64,000 nucleotides of DNA, taken from Sycobia sp. Sy_11 (lineage: Eukaryota > Arthropoda > Insecta > Hymenoptera > Epichrysomallidae). Positions 22,428 through 34,507 of this stretch are shown in pieces (position 1 is the stretch's first letter; each line of letters starts with the position of its first letter). A program made the translations under genes and the position numbers. The notes beneath the pieces were generated by a model. The model did no database searches. It saw only the letters and a program-made list of their open reading frames with translations, and was not told where the DNA came from. Location: contig JACCIC010000003.1 of assembly GCA_018907035.1 (NCBI GenBank), forward strand, positions 3,618,501-3,682,500, written 5' to 3'.

Positions 22428-22985
22428 TCTACGGAATAAGTCACGTATAGTATTAGGTAATAATATGTAGAATAGGTAGTTAGTAATAGTTAGCCGAATA
22501 TACAAAGCTCAGATAATATCATAGTGTAATTAGTTAGAAAATAGTCTGTTAAAATAGTATAGTTAAGCAATAGACAGTAGTTATATTAATAGTAAGAGAA
22601 AGTATACGATAAAAGAGACGCATGCATAAGTAGGACTTATGACAGGCATAAGTGCGTGTAAGTAGGTTAAACAACTGATATCAAAGTATAAAGCCAAGTA
22701 ATTAGAAAAGTATAGCACGCATACCACACCGAAGCAGCGAGAAGGTATATGTACTTGCTACAGTACAAAGAGCGAAAGGTACGTCGTACAGTAGAAGTGT
22801 CCTATCTATTAATAATAATATTGCTGAGTTGTTAATAAAAATAGATAAAGTGAATTGTGTTGCGAGAAAGATTCAAACACACAAAAATTTTGAATAGACT
22901 AAGATAATAACCATATGACAGAAAACGCCAGGAAAGACAAATACGGCATATAAGCCAGTAATTATCGTCATCTTACCGACGCGTA

Positions 22986-22987
<2 letters not shown>

Positions 22988-23030
<43 letters not shown>
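22988..23030 (+). repeat. (GA)n microsatellite
   Basis: About 16 GA units with two interruptions, upstream of the full-length mariner. Confidence 0.9.
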
Positions 23031-23125
23031 TAGGGAGAATCTTTACTCAATCTGACAGCTAAGTGAGAGGACAGTTTCTTCCTTCTTTATACAACGACTG
23101 TATTGCAAGAAGGTTAGCTTATATA

Positions 23126-24408
23126 CGAGGGTGGATTGATAAGTTTCCGGCCTGACCAAGAGATGGCGCCACTAGGGCTATCTTGAAGTGGCGTTCTATA
23201 GTACAATCCTTAGATAGCTTGTAGCTATAGTTTCAATCCGATCACCATGTTAGTTTAAGTTTGAGGGCACGCTGAACAAGACGCCATGTGTTTTTCGTAA
23301 AAATGGAAAAAGCTGGAAAATCGTGCTATACTCAAATACTTTTATTTAAAGGGGTTAACACCGAAGGGAATTAAAGAAGAGATTAACTCAACACTGGGGA
23401 CATCCTCCCCATCATATTCAACCGTTAAGCAGTGGGTTTCCGAGTTTAAAAATGGTGAGTACCTCTGATGAGACTTGCTCAGGACGCCCCATTGAGGTCA
23501 CAACTCCAGATATGATCGAAAAAATCCATCAAATAGTGCTGAAAGACCACAGATTAAAAGTGCTGGGGATAGCCGAGACCTGTAAGATGTCATATGAACG
23601 TGTACAAAATATTTTACACCAACATTTGTATATGGAAAAGCCCTGTGCAAGATGGGTGCCGCGTTTTCTAACAGTCGACCAAAAATTGATTCGAAAGAAC
23701 ATTACTACCGTTAATTTGGCATTGTATAAACGAAATCCAAGCGAATTTTTGCGACGATTCGTAATCGTTGACGAAACTTGGGTCCACAACTACACTCCTG
23801 AAGCCAAACAACAGTCTAAACAGTGGATTGGACCAGGAGAACCAACTCCAAAGAAGGCAAAAACAATTTTTTCGGCGAACAAGGTTATGGCTACTGTTTT
23901 TGGGATGCAAGAGTTATTATATACATTGATTACCTTGAAAAGGGTAAAACTATCACTGGTCAATACTACGCAGACTTATTGCAACGTTTGAGCCACGAAG
24001 TGAAAATTAAACGAAATCATCTGGCGAAGAAAAAAATCTTGTTTCATCACGATAATGCACCAGCGCACACGTCAATCGTTGCGATGGCTATAATCAACGA
24101 TCTGAAGTTTTAATTGTTGCCGCATCCTTCCTACTCTCCAGACCTAGCCCCGAGTGACTATTATTTGTTTCCTAACCTCAAAAAATGGCTTGGCAGTAAG
24201 AGATTTGCAGACAATGAAGAAGTAATCGAAGCTGTAAATGGGTATTTTGAGGATCATGACGAATCAGTCTATAGAGATGGTATTACTAGACTAGAACACC
24301 GCTATGAGAAATGTATCAGCCTTGGCGGAGATTATGTTGAGAAATAAAAAAAATTCTTAAAAACGTTGTTTTTCTTGGACAGACCAGAAACATATTAATC
24401 CACCTTTG
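23126..24408 (+). mobile_element. mariner element (family 1), full length, broken
   Basis: About 1.28 kb, flanked by TA, with matching terminal repeats (cgagggtggattgataagtt at the left; reverse complement of the right end is caaaggtggattaatatgtt). The transposase starts at ATG 23303 and ends TAA 24345-24347. Visible parts: 'STVKQWVSEFKNG', 'SGRPIEVTTPDMIEKIHQI', first Asp in VDETWVHNY, second in HHDNAPAHTS, and third in DLAPSDYYLFPNLKKW, so the DD34D triad survives. At least two frameshifts (before 23303-23452 resolves, and near 23920) and a stop at 24111-24113 inactivate it. The 33466-34507 copy is the same family. Confidence 0.92.
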
Positions 24409-25023
24409 TAAAATTAAATACTAATATTCAATTTAGTAAAAGTAAAGGATATAAATATATACATAGTTATATGGCAGAAGAGTAAGCGTACTCATTTAAA
24501 TACTTGTAAGTATAAATGTAAGCAGATATGAAATGCTATTGTTGAGATCAGTGTAAGTACTTCTTGTAATTATACTGTTGATTATGAACAAAGTTAGTTA
24601 ATAATAATATAGAATAACATTAACTTTGTAATGTTTAACATATGCATTAGAGGATAGAAGAGCGTTAGATTTAATAAAGTAGTAAATATATAGTATATTA
24701 GCACATTAGCTTTAGTAGTGATATATAAACTTTAATAATAATTAATAGCCGGATACATAGAATAATAACGATGGAAAATATACATAAGATGATAAGTACA
24801 TAATACAGCATTAGTTATAGAATAAGAGAGATAATAGATATAATATTGTCCTATTGTTATAAAATATCAGACCAGGAAATGAGTATATAATTGAAGAACT
24901 ATACGTAAAGCAAGTAATGTAGAAAGACAGTAGACAATATTTACTTTATTTTGAAAATAAAAACGCTTATAAAAAGGTTAGAAAGGCATTAGGAGCAAGT
25001 CGCATTGCACTGTAGTAAGACAT
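24409..25023 (+). other. Internal DNA of the old LTR element, no gene
   Basis: AT/purine-rich, with many stops in all frames. It matches the composition of 22430-23120 and is probably the same element's decayed interior. Confidence 0.5.
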
Positions 25024-25690
25024 ACAAGGTCAAACAATTAAGTAATGCGACAACATTAAAAAATCTAGTATGTTTACAAATTAAGGTACATCGCTGCCAT
25101 CTTCTTTAAACTAGCCTCCTCTCGCATCTATACACTTATTCTAGCGAGTATTCCAGTTTTCGTAACAATTCTGGAATACTTCTTGTGGGGCCTTTCGGAG
25201 TACCTTCGTCATAGATTCTTGGATGTCTTCAAGGGAGTCAAAATGTCGACCTTTGACGAATTTTTTCAAATGGGGGAATAGGAAAAAGTCACATAAAAAC
25301 CGCGAATAGACAGGTTGTGGTAACGTTGCGAAGCTTTTAGACGCCCAAAACAGAGAGACGCTAAACGCACTATGACAGGGAGCATTTTCGCAATACAGAA
25401 CCCAAGTCTTCGCGATATCTGGACGCACTTTGAGCACCCTTTTTCGTAATTTTTCGAGCACATTGCAGTAGAATACTTGATTTGTCCCGATCGTACAAGC
25501 TCTTTGTGAACCACCCCTTTGCTGTCTAAGAAGCAAATGAACACGCTTTTCACTTTGGACTTGTTTTTTCTCGCCATCTTTGGCCTTGACAATCCAGTGA
25601 ACAGCCACTGTTGGTTTTGTCGTTTAATTTTTCGGGGTCATATGAAAAAAACAACTTTCATCACCAGTAATAACTCGGTCTAAGTCGAAA
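25024..25690 (-). mobile_element. mariner-like fragment (family 2), minus strand
   Basis: Open at 25141-25608 on the minus strand: 'TNQVFYCNVLEKLRKRV', a second-Asp block changed to 'YCENAPCHSAFS' (Asp to Glu), 'LCDFFLFPHLKKFVKGRHF' and 'QEVFQNCYENWNTR'. Further upstream 'DLDRVITGDESCFF' holds the first Asp. The 3' terminus 'caaacaattaagtaatgcga' is present; the 5' part is missing. It points toward the same-family fragment at 21690-22197. Confidence 0.82.
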
Positions 25691-25941
25691 TTAGAGCTAC
25701 AGAAATTAGATGAAATATAAATAGCTAGAATAGTTTAGTATAATGTCGATAGTATAGTCTCATTCTTTAGAAGTGTCAGCTAGAGTTCATGAGAATAGGT
25801 TAGACTAGTATATTCCATCACAGCGGATTGAATTCTGGCACTCGCGGCCGCGTATATAAGGTACACTTAGTACCTAATACTAAAAATGAGTATTAATAAC
25901 CACTCAAGGTAAAATCGGGAGGGCGAGGGGCTTCGCCCACT

Positions 25942-26190
25942 GTGAGCAGCAAGACACAGCGAGACCCCCTGCCTCCAGCCCTAACCAATAACACTGACGA
26001 ACAAGGTCTGTTTATAAAGCCAGATATCACCAATAACAGACCGTGCTATCGAGCAGCAATCGGCAAAGTAAGGATGTTGCTGTACAATAATAGAGAGAAC
26101 CACCCTTGCTCAGCCAAGCAAGCATCATCATCGAACCCCCTGGATCAAGAAGATAACCGACTGATGGACCATTCCAAGTCCCGAGAGTGA
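25942..26190 (+). CDS. Small ORF in old LTR element, possibly gag remnant
   Basis: 82 codons, hydrophilic, rich in Pro, Asn and Ser, starting MSSKTQRDPLPP. No zinc knuckle or known fold is visible. Its place between the LTR-like ends is the only reason to link it to gag. Confidence 0.25.
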   Translation: MSSKTQRDPLPPALTNNTDEQGLFIKPDITNNRPCYRAAIGKVRMLLYNNRENHPCSAKQASSSNPLDQEDNRLMDHSKSRE

Positions 26191-26491
26191 AGTTGAAAAG
26201 ATAAAAACTGCATTATTAATAATAACTTATGAAATAATTTAAGTAAGATATAAGAAATGAGCATTTAGAATTAAGGCCAAAGAATTTAGCTATATGAAAT
26301 AAACATTTAGAATTAAAATCATATGATTTAGATTAGTTAGGGATTACCATTTAGAATTACGGAATTATAGTATGAATTATTTTGTAAGTATGCGTTGAAA
26401 GAGCTAAACTAAAACGTAATCTTTTTCCTTATGTATATCATGATATCACATCGTACGGGCGCATAACTGCTTCGGTCTTGTGGCGGAGAGT

Positions 26492-26580
26492 ATGTAACGC
26501 GCGAAATGCGTTATAACGTCGGCTTCTACTTTCACGGAAACCTCCTAATAAATTGGAGCAAAATGAAGCAAAAATAAAAT
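26492..26580 (+). repeat. 3' LTR remnant of old LTR element
   Basis: About 85 bases matching the start of the LTR at 22198, ending where both copies read 'ataaaatg'. The rest is missing or diverged. Confidence 0.55.
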
Positions 26581-26839
26581 GACAACACTGTCACTTACCA
26601 TGAGGGGCAAACGAAATAGGAGAGCATACGAAGCTTTTACTTCTTTCACGGCGACCACCAACGCAGACAAAACCTCGTACCATTGGAATCCTCAGAAGTC
26701 ACGGATATTTGATAGAAACCGTGTGGTCGAACTACTAAAAAAACGCTATCGTGGCGAGTTCGGGAAACATTTTACCGAAGTTACTCAAGTAATGCTAACG
26801 TGTCTATTCGTTCAACTACTTTGTACTACTAATTTGTAA
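26579..26839 (+). pseudogene. Unrecognised 86-codon ORF
   Basis: Open frame with higher complexity than its flanks ('YHWNPQKSRIFDRNRVVELL', 'KKRYRGEFGKHFTEVTQ'), beginning where the LTR homology ends. It looks like real coding residue, basic and helix-like, but I cannot name the family. Confidence 0.25.
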
Positions 26840-27115
26840 ACTACTTTGGAGATTTCCTTTGTTTCTGCTGCACGTTTACCAACTTTAAAGCAAAATTTAA
26901 TTTAAATTTATATTTATTCATCTTGAATTATGACAGCAAGTACTTTGGCACTCCGATTTAAAATTCTACTGAACAGCTGTATCTAATCCAATGAACGTGA
27001 AACTTTGTATAAAGGTAGAGAAAGGTTGAAGTAACTGGTCATCATAGATTCATGAAGATGTCCCAAGTAGTGTGAATGTTATACCCGTTGTTTTACAACT
27101 TTTGGGACACACTGT

Positions 27116-27157
<42 letters not shown>

Positions 27158-28326
27158 GCAAACACATTACTTTATTTAGACAGATCAACATTCAATACGT
27201 GCAGTGCATCAGCGAAAACATTTGAATATTGTAAAGACAGCAAGCTAGTTGAAGGATATCCGAATTCATTTCCGTCAGATATATGAGGTCGTGTGTATAC
27301 AGTCTACTCAAACAATTAAGAACATTTTTAAGTGCAATTGTTTTTAATGAACCGAATTTTTTTTATGAAATGAATGGACACCTAAATCATTCTTAAACAT
27401 ACTAATAGCAAATTTTAAAGTTTCTGTAATCTATTGAGAAGCATACCATATTTAAATCTTCTTGAAAACGACTGATTCCGGGCATAGTGATCCATACCAG
27501 TGTAAAGATTGTTTACTCTATAGTCTAATCTTTCACCTATTAATCCAGGAATTATAAACATCAAAATCACAAATGATGAATTATCATCCTTGGAGATCTT
27601 CTTGAAGTAGCAAATTGTAGGTCTAATATGTCGAGGAATTCAACGAGCACTTGACCACGTCTACTAGTCCTCGCACTACCGTATTCGCTCGCTCATGACG
27701 TCTCCCCTGATAAGCAGAGATAACTTAAAGCTTCTCGCATTATGAACTGTAGCATCCATAGTCCTTATGAACACAGCAATAGTAGTGATTGGCGGACTAT
27801 AGGAACTGTATATTCTTAAACCATTTTTCTGTGCGCAAGCAAACTAAGTTGGGGTAATGACGTCTTGTCCGATATATAGAGATCCCCGATTACCTAAATA
27901 GCCACTTTTGTAAATGTCTAACATTAAATGGTCTGTACTTCGGTCATTCATGCCTTAACATTCCATCCTGATTGAAACTAGAAAACGGCGAATTTATACC
28001 GTATGAATTTTTCTAAATTTTTATGATATAGGAAGTAAAAAATCTATGAAATTTATTACTTAGAAGAAAACTTTTGGAGCAAGGAATAAAAATTCTAATA
28101 TATTCTGTTTTATCATGTTTCTTTTAAAAAATATATCTTTAATATTTCGGCAGTCCTTCATTAAGTTTTCATAAAGTTAACACACCTAAAACAATATCTT
28201 ATATACTTGAGGATAAGATATCTGAGTATCCTTTTCTTCACATTTGAGGAAATCTGAAAAATTGTATTTTGGAATTAATTCCTTTTATTTTCTTCTTTTT
28301 AAATTTTTTTATTTTTCTTTTTTCAG
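26840..28326. other. Region before pseudogene P, mostly unassigned
   Basis: It holds a TA microsatellite (about 27116-27156) and AT-rich DNA. Exons 1 and 2 of the protease-homologue family were looked for here and not found. One minus-strand frame at 27415-27640 is listed separately. Confidence 0.5.
27415..27640 (-). pseudogene. Unrecognised minus-strand coding-like frame
   Basis: About 74 codons without an ATG, following a TGA, reading '..RHIRPTICYFKKISKDD', a hydrophobic 'FVILMFIIPGLIG' and 'RLDYRVNNLYTGMDHYARN', and ending in TAA at 27415. Codon variety and a plausible amphipathic/hydrophobic pattern suggest an exon or element remnant. Upstream minus-strand DNA to about 27960 has similar texture but stops. 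Family not recognised. Confidence 0.3.
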
Positions 28327-30234
28327 TTCTTTGAAATATTCAAATTGAGTCAAAATATAGATACTTTAGCATACTTACATTTACGTCCATCAACAGTATC
28401 TATTCGAGTTGCATAATTACATAAACTAGCTGGTTTTTGATACGAACGTGTTAAAGTTTATATGAGAGAAATAAACGATAACATCGAACCTATGAAAGAT
28501 GGATAAAGCTATGAGATATCATATTACCTGAAACTTAAGGTCTTACCTATAGAACAGTGAGCGGCAATATATCAAGAAACTTTTGCACCAGGTAATGTAT
28601 GCGCAAAGGCAATACGAGTTGGTAATTTTATAAAAAAAAATATAATTGGAATAACAATTATAACATAAATAATATTTTCTAAGAAAAAACAGACAGACAC
28701 GCCCGTGTAATCTCGCGAACACGCGTTTCACGTTTAAGAAAATAAATCACTGTTGATAATCCCGCTTTAAACTGTTAATGTTTAATTGTAAATATAAATG
28801 TAAATTATAAAAAATTTCTGAAGTATATAAGTATATTATCTGCATACATATGTCTAACTTACTAGAAAAATAGTTACATACAGTTTTTAAGTCTCATATG
28901 ATCGGAAAACAATGCATACTAAAATAAATAAAAAATGTGATTTTTCAGTAGAATGGTTTTGGCAAATTCCAGTTCACCAAATTTTACTCCGCCTAGTTTT
29001 TAACGTTATTTGTTTGTATAGGTATAGTAGACTGCGTAAAAATTTATATTTTTATATTTAAGTTTATTTAAAAATATATAACAATAAACTGAAAGCTAAA
29101 AAATTCTCTTGTTCTAAATTATATAATTTTCTTTTTTGATAATTGCTTTAATTGTTCCAATTTACAAAGTGATGATTATGAATGCCATATATTTACTTTT
29201 AGGAAAGAAGTTATTTTATGTCGAAGAACTGTTAGTTTTTCCTCAATGCGTACGGGGAGTTCCTTTTTTCTGTACGTATTTCCGTTCCGAAAGTGGTCTA
29301 AAACTGCACGCGAAAGTAATTTTTAAGACAAGTAATTGCCTTTATTGCTCAACCCGTCGGCTAGGGGTTATCAACTCATGTAAACAGAGATATTGATTTT
29401 TCTTCTCGTATTATTTATAAAATTTTCACTATACAGCCATTGTATAAGCTGACATACGATATTGCGCTTATCTTCAATTTTATAGCAGGGTCCAAATTCA
29501 TATTTTCAATGCGAACTGTAATACTTTCCATGCGAATGCGGAAAGTTCTATTTTCAAAAAGTAGACGCAAAATTCATTCTTAGATTTTTGGCCGTCATAA
29601 TAGTTATGTCAGATAAAGAGAAGTAGAAAAATATTATACAAGTGAATTGATATTTCATTAAATTTTTTGTCAATCGCTATCAAATTACTTTTACTTTAAA
29701 CATCTATATTTACTTTTAAAATCAAATATTAATATTTCCATTTCTATTAGATACCAAAGGAACGTTGAAATCGATATTGGACCCCTCCTAGAAGCTTGGT
29801 CAGGATATTTAGGTTCATTTTATCATGGAGCACATTCATGTTTTACAGGCAGGTCGGTTCAATTTTTATCTTCTGCGAGCCGCTGGCCCCCTTTCTTTTT
29901 TATATTTCATCAATTAAAAAAGAATTAACAGAATTTTTCACAGGATAATAGCGGCCCCGATTGCTAATGAACGGAGTGATATTCTTGACGGAATAGCGAT
30001 TAACGATTGTGTGGCCTGTGATGAAGATATCGCAAATTTATCAGGAATTTATTTAAATGCTTTGTATCAAATTTATCGAGGATTTTTTTAAATGCTTCGT
30101 ATCCTTATTATAAGTGGTTTATCGTACACATTTTAAACAAAGCAAGAAATAGTGATATGTACATTCTTCCATTACAGTAGCCTAATTCAGATGAGTTTAT
30201 ACTTAAAATTATTTGAAATGGTTGTTTACAATAG
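28327..30234 (+). pseudogene. Serine protease homologue pseudogene P
   Basis: Exon-3-like DNA at 28327-28620 follows a TTTTTTCAG acceptor and aligns with copy A exon 3, but has in-frame stops (for example after 'RPSTVSIRVA', and in place of a Tyr after 'KDG') and indels. Exon-4-like DNA at 29944-30234 keeps 'NERSDILDGIAIN', 'CVACDEDIA', 'YYKWFI' and the terminal TAG context. It has lost two bases in the active-site loop and carries a 36-base tandem duplication. The intron 5' of exon 4 also aligns with copy A (29760-29930 with 14510-14640). Exons 1 and 2 are absent. A dead middle member of the tandem family. Confidence 0.88.
29136..29396 (+). other. 86-codon ORF in intron of P, unrecognised
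   Basis: Open frame with several Cys ('ELLVFPQCVRGVPFFCTYF', 'NCLYCSTRRLG'). No family recognised and no counterpart seen in A or B at the matching intron. It may be chance. Confidence 0.15.
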
Positions 30235-30864
30235 ACTTTATAATTAAAAATGTATTTATAATTTTCTTTACAATGAGTAATTATATTAAACTAATGAATA
30301 TTTTCTTCAATCATGTAGAATTTATAGCAAATTAATATAATATAATTATGATTAGAATCTGGGTATCAATGTTTATTATAACTATTCCTGTAGAATTTGA
30401 AATATACCACCTAAAATATTGAAATAAATATTAATTTTGTTCGCAAAGAATCTTATAACTAGCCCTTGATCAATAATCGTTTTCCTCATCTACAATACCC
30501 AATGTTTTGAGATATGTCAGCCCTTCATCAGAAATTCAAGTAAAAATGTATTAATGAAATTATATATATCTATAGTTATATATACCAATTACATCTACCT
30601 TCATCCATTTCTTCCCAATTTTGATACTTTTTCCGAAATATCCATCGACGCCAACGCGAATTAATAAGAAAAAAATAAAATAGAGTTTACTGGAAATAAA
30701 TTCTTTTTGTGTCAAGGATCGTCTTTGATTTCAATATATTTATAAAAATTTAAAAGATTCATACAGCCTCTATTTTAATCATTATCCGTTATTGTAGGAT
30801 TTTTAAGAAAGAAAAACTAGTTGATTTTGTAACTGTACGCGGTATGTATACTCCTTATGTTATT

Positions 30865-30909
<45 letters not shown>

Positions 30910-30929
30910 AGAATTAGAATTTTATTTAT

Positions 30930-30964
<35 letters not shown>

Positions 30965-30989
30965 AGAATTAGAATTAGAATTTATTTAT

Positions 30990-31044
<55 letters not shown>

Positions 31045-31303
31045 GCGTGAAGAATAGACAATGATGTTCATTTGGGGTATTCTAGACTGGCACTAATTTC
31101 TGCCTCTATAAAGGCTGAATAATCCTCTTAGGTTTGGGCGCAATATGTGTAGTCGACCGAGGCGTAGATGTCCTATATGCTTGGGCAAGTAGACACGCGG
31201 AATCTCCTCAGTACTGCAGCGAGGCCATATGAAAAGCGTCTATACGAGGAAGTCTTCGCGTACTTTATGTCCTACTTTTTTTCCTTAGTCTTGCTTGGAC
31301 CCC
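30235..31303. other. Spacer between P and unit B
   Basis: AT-rich, no gene recognised, ending in a GA-rich compound microsatellite and about 250 bases of ordinary sequence before unit B homology starts. Confidence 0.5.
30866..31041 (+). repeat. Compound (GA)n array with regular spacers
   Basis: Three GA tracts (about 30867-30905, 30932-30961, 30992-31041), the first two each followed by near-identical 'attagaattagaattt' plus 'tatttattag'. The array thus has a higher-order repeat of GA tract plus spacer. Confidence 0.9.
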
Positions 31304-32426
31304 TGCAAGTGAAATAGCTTCTTCGTCTCATATAAAATCGCTTATAGCTCGAGCAACCGACGACACTAACGTATCGGTTAATAGTTGCATTGCAATCGCG
31401 TACAAAAGCAAATGTTCGATACTTCTTGCAGTTGCAAAGAAAGACAAGATATGTGAGACATTTTATGAAGAGACAGACGTGAGCGATAGTGTAATATATA
31501 AGCGATAACGTTATAAAGTGCGACTCCAGTTGAAAGCTACGACTTGAAAGACTTCCAAAAAGTGAATCAAAGCGTTAGATTTTCTTAAGCAACTCTTTCT
31601 TAATGAACAGTATTCGCGATTCGAATTTGGAGCCTGAATACATGGAATTGATTGATACATACGGAAAGCTTAGCCGTATGATAATAGTTCCAGATACAGA
31701 GCTTGATATTGGGCGTTCGTGGTCCTCCCTCACCATTCTGTTGTTTCCGGTCTACCTCTAAATCGAAATTCGTATAATTTTCGAAGCCTCTCGTAAAATA
31801 CGTGAAATTTATCGCCTGAATGACCTCCTTATGTCAGGCTTGCTGCTTGAAAGTACTTTGTAACTTATTTTTCTAAATTGACGTCGGTATCGATACGTAT
31901 TCACTGCTGGTATTGTTAGATATTCATAACTGATGTGGGCCGCGCAGGAGGTTCAAGACCTCCAATGGATCGTACGCTCTCAATTGACCGAAACACAATT
32001 TACCCTCGATCGACTAATTACTGTTACGAATGGTACAGCGTGTCTGTCGTATCTAGTTATACGGTCCTTATCGCAATAGACACGAATAAAAGGCCGCGTT
32101 CTTTAATCGGAACGAGTTGTTCGGAGCTTAATACGTACGTTGACGATAAATTTGCCGGACCAGATAAGCTTGAAATTGCAATCTGCACACGGGAAAAACT
32201 TATTGAAATTTATTTAGGTAATATAAGTTATCACGAGCATTAAGTTAATTAGTTCTATTAATGCTCTCTGTACAAATGCAGTATTATTGATAAAATATTT
32301 TCTTGTATAACTTCGTATTATTTATAGCGTCGTTTAGAATTATAATTTTTTTTATGTTATTTAACGTAGCTTTATTTATGCTTCTAAATACCGACGTTAA
32401 TCAGCGACGGAGGGTCTATGATGTTT

Positions 32427-32500
32427 TTGTAAACGGGGATTTGAGCTCGGATTACCAAATTACTAGTTCTTCGTTCTAGTGATCGAACCATTGTAGGCCT
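32427..32500 (-). repeat. tRNA-derived SINE-like sequence (copy B)
   Basis: Counterpart of 1490-1568, with the same T-arm ('gagctcaaatcc' on the minus strand) and D-arm remnant, more diverged in the anticodon arm. Confidence 0.5.
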
Positions 32501-33337
32501 CAGTATATAATTGTAATTATATTATAAATGTAAAACTCGTTAATATAGAATTTCAATGGCTTTTTTCCATACATGACTGGCATTATTGTCCCGGCTAAAT
32601 ACTATAATTTTCTTTACTTTTATTAAAAGTAAAGTAACCTTTTATAAATCCTAACTTATTAGTTTCTTAATGATACGCCCACACAATATATTTTCGAGCA
32701 CACAATTTCTTGACTCGATTAAGTAAAGGCAAAACGAATTTCACGTATTAATTTTTCTTTCGTATTAAAAAAACAATGTAAACAAATTGAAAAACTAGAC
32801 TTTTTTTTAAATCAATTTTATCTGTTTGGTGCAAAGAGGCTTTACCTTTTTCGATGTAGGTTTACCAGATGTAGTACACTGCTTCGATTAATGCTTAATT
32901 GCTAATTTGTACCAGTGGACTCATACATGGTCATCTATCACGAAAGGATTTAGAAATTTTTTAGGTTTCCGATTAATAAGCACTGAACAACACTTCTCTG
33001 ATGTGATATCATAGCTGCGCTTTTTCTCTGGGGCAGGCATCAGACGAGGGATAGCGACGACACCGCACTCACACCCAAAATTGTATGTATGATATGACAT
33101 GTGAGATATGTTAAAATGTTTACTGTCCCAACTATCTAGCATGCTTTCGTTACCATATGAGATGTTGTTCGTTATACTTCATTAACACATGAGCAAAAAT
33201 TTAGACAAATATTTATATGATTTTGTTATAATGACTGCGCTAATTTCATATAGGCGTTTTGACTTATAATTGCGATCAGTAAGTTCTCATAAATTGATTG
33301 ATTTGTTTTGCACTTGTCCTTAAACTGAATATGTTCA

Positions 33338-33339
33338 CC

Positions 33340-33419
<80 letters not shown>

Positions 33420-33425
33420 CTATTT
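33338..33425 (+). repeat. (CT)n-(CTAT)n microsatellite
   Basis: A long CT tract followed by CTAT units, expanded from the short interrupted CT region at 3494-3560 of unit A. Confidence 0.9.
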
Positions 33426-33465
33426 ACCTATTTATCTAAATGTTACACACAAAAAAGATTAATTA

Positions 33466-34507
33466 CGAGGGTGGATTGATAAGTTTCTGGCCTTACCAAG
33501 AAAAACAGCGTTTTTAAGAATTTTTTTTTATTTCTCAATATAATCTCCTCCAAGGCTGATACATTTCTCATAGCGGTGTTCTAGTATAGTAATGACATCT
33601 TTTTAGACTGCTTCGTCAAGCTCCTCAAAATGCCCATTTACAGCTTCGATTACTTCTTCATTGTCCGCAAACCTCTTACCGCCAAGCCATTTTTTGAGGT
33701 TAGGAAACAGATAATAGTCACTCGGGGCTAGGTCTGGAGAGTAGGGAGGATGCGGCAACAATTCAAACTTCAGATCGTTGATTATAGCCATCGCAACGAT
33801 TGACGTGTGCGCTGGTGCGTTATCGTGATGAAACAAGATTTTTTTCTTCGCCAGATAAGGTCGTTTAATTTTCACTTCGTGGCTCAAACGTTGCAATAAG
33901 TCTTTGTATTATGAACCAGTGGTAGTTTTACCCTTTTCAAGGTAATCAATGTATATAATACCTCTTGCAACCCAAAAAACAGTAGCCATAACCTTGTTCG
34001 TCGAAAAAATTGTTTTTGCCTTCTTTGAAGTTGGTTCCCCTGGTTCAATCCACTGTTTAGACTATGGTTTGGTTTCAGAAGTGTAGTGGTGGACCCAAAT
34101 TTCGTCAACGGTTACGAATCGACGCAAAAATTCGCTTGGATTACGCTTATACAACGCCCAATTGGCGGTAGAAATGTTCTTTCGAATCAATTTTTGGTCG
34201 ACTGTTAGAAAACGCGGCACCCATCTTGCACAGGGCTTTTCCATATACAAATGTTGGTGTAAAATATTTTGTACACGTTCATATGACATCTTACAGGTCT
34301 CAGCTGTCTCTTGCAATTTTAATCTGCGGTCTTTCAGCACTACTTGATGAATTTTTTCGATCATATCTGGAGTTGTGACCTCAATGAGCCGTCCTGAGCG
34401 AAGATCATCAGAGGTACTCACCATTTTTAAACTCGGAAACCCACTGCTTAACGGTTGAATATGATGGGGAGGATGTCCCCAGTGTTGAGTCAATCTCTTC
34501 TTTAATT
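33466..34507 (-). mobile_element. mariner element (family 1), minus strand, 5' truncated
   Basis: The 3' terminus 'cgagggtggattgataagtt' next to TA lies at 33466. Minus-strand transposase from 34507 to a stop at 33528: 'STVKQWVSEFKNG', 'VTTPDMIEKIHQVVLKDRRL', first Asp in VDEIWVHHY, second in HHDNAPAHTS, third in DLAPSDYYLFPNLKKW. Frameshifts near 34080 and 33890 and a stop near 33600 break it. The helix-turn-helix start and 5' terminus are lost at 34507, the junction with BEL integrase. Confidence 0.9.

Larger units (their letters stand above)
22198..26580 (+). mobile_element. Old LTR retrotransposon shell split by mariners
   Basis: LTR-like ends at 22198 and 26492 and a Lys-type primer site define the + orientation. 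Internal DNA is mostly decayed purine/AT-rich sequence without RT. The only open frame is 25942-26190 (82 codons), which may be gag-derived but shows no zinc knuckle. A full-length mariner (23126-24408) and a 5'-truncated mariner (25024-25690) sit inside. The type (Gypsy or other) cannot be fixed without pol. Confidence 0.5.
31304..33440 (+). repeat. 5' flank of tandem duplication, unit B
   Basis: Homologous to 601-3540 of unit A, without the Gypsy fragment found there and with about 200 bases (31757-31985) not seen in A. It holds no recognisable gene. Confidence 0.75.

Noticed and set aside
29944..29960. AGC GGC CCC in pseudogene P, which might be a retained active-site Ser-Gly-Pro
   Set aside because: In the frame of the following homologous codons the triplets are ATA GCG GCC CCG; a two-base deletion creates the resemblance.
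30857..31057. Arg-Glu repeat ORF
   Set aside because: Translation of a GA microsatellite without other coding support.
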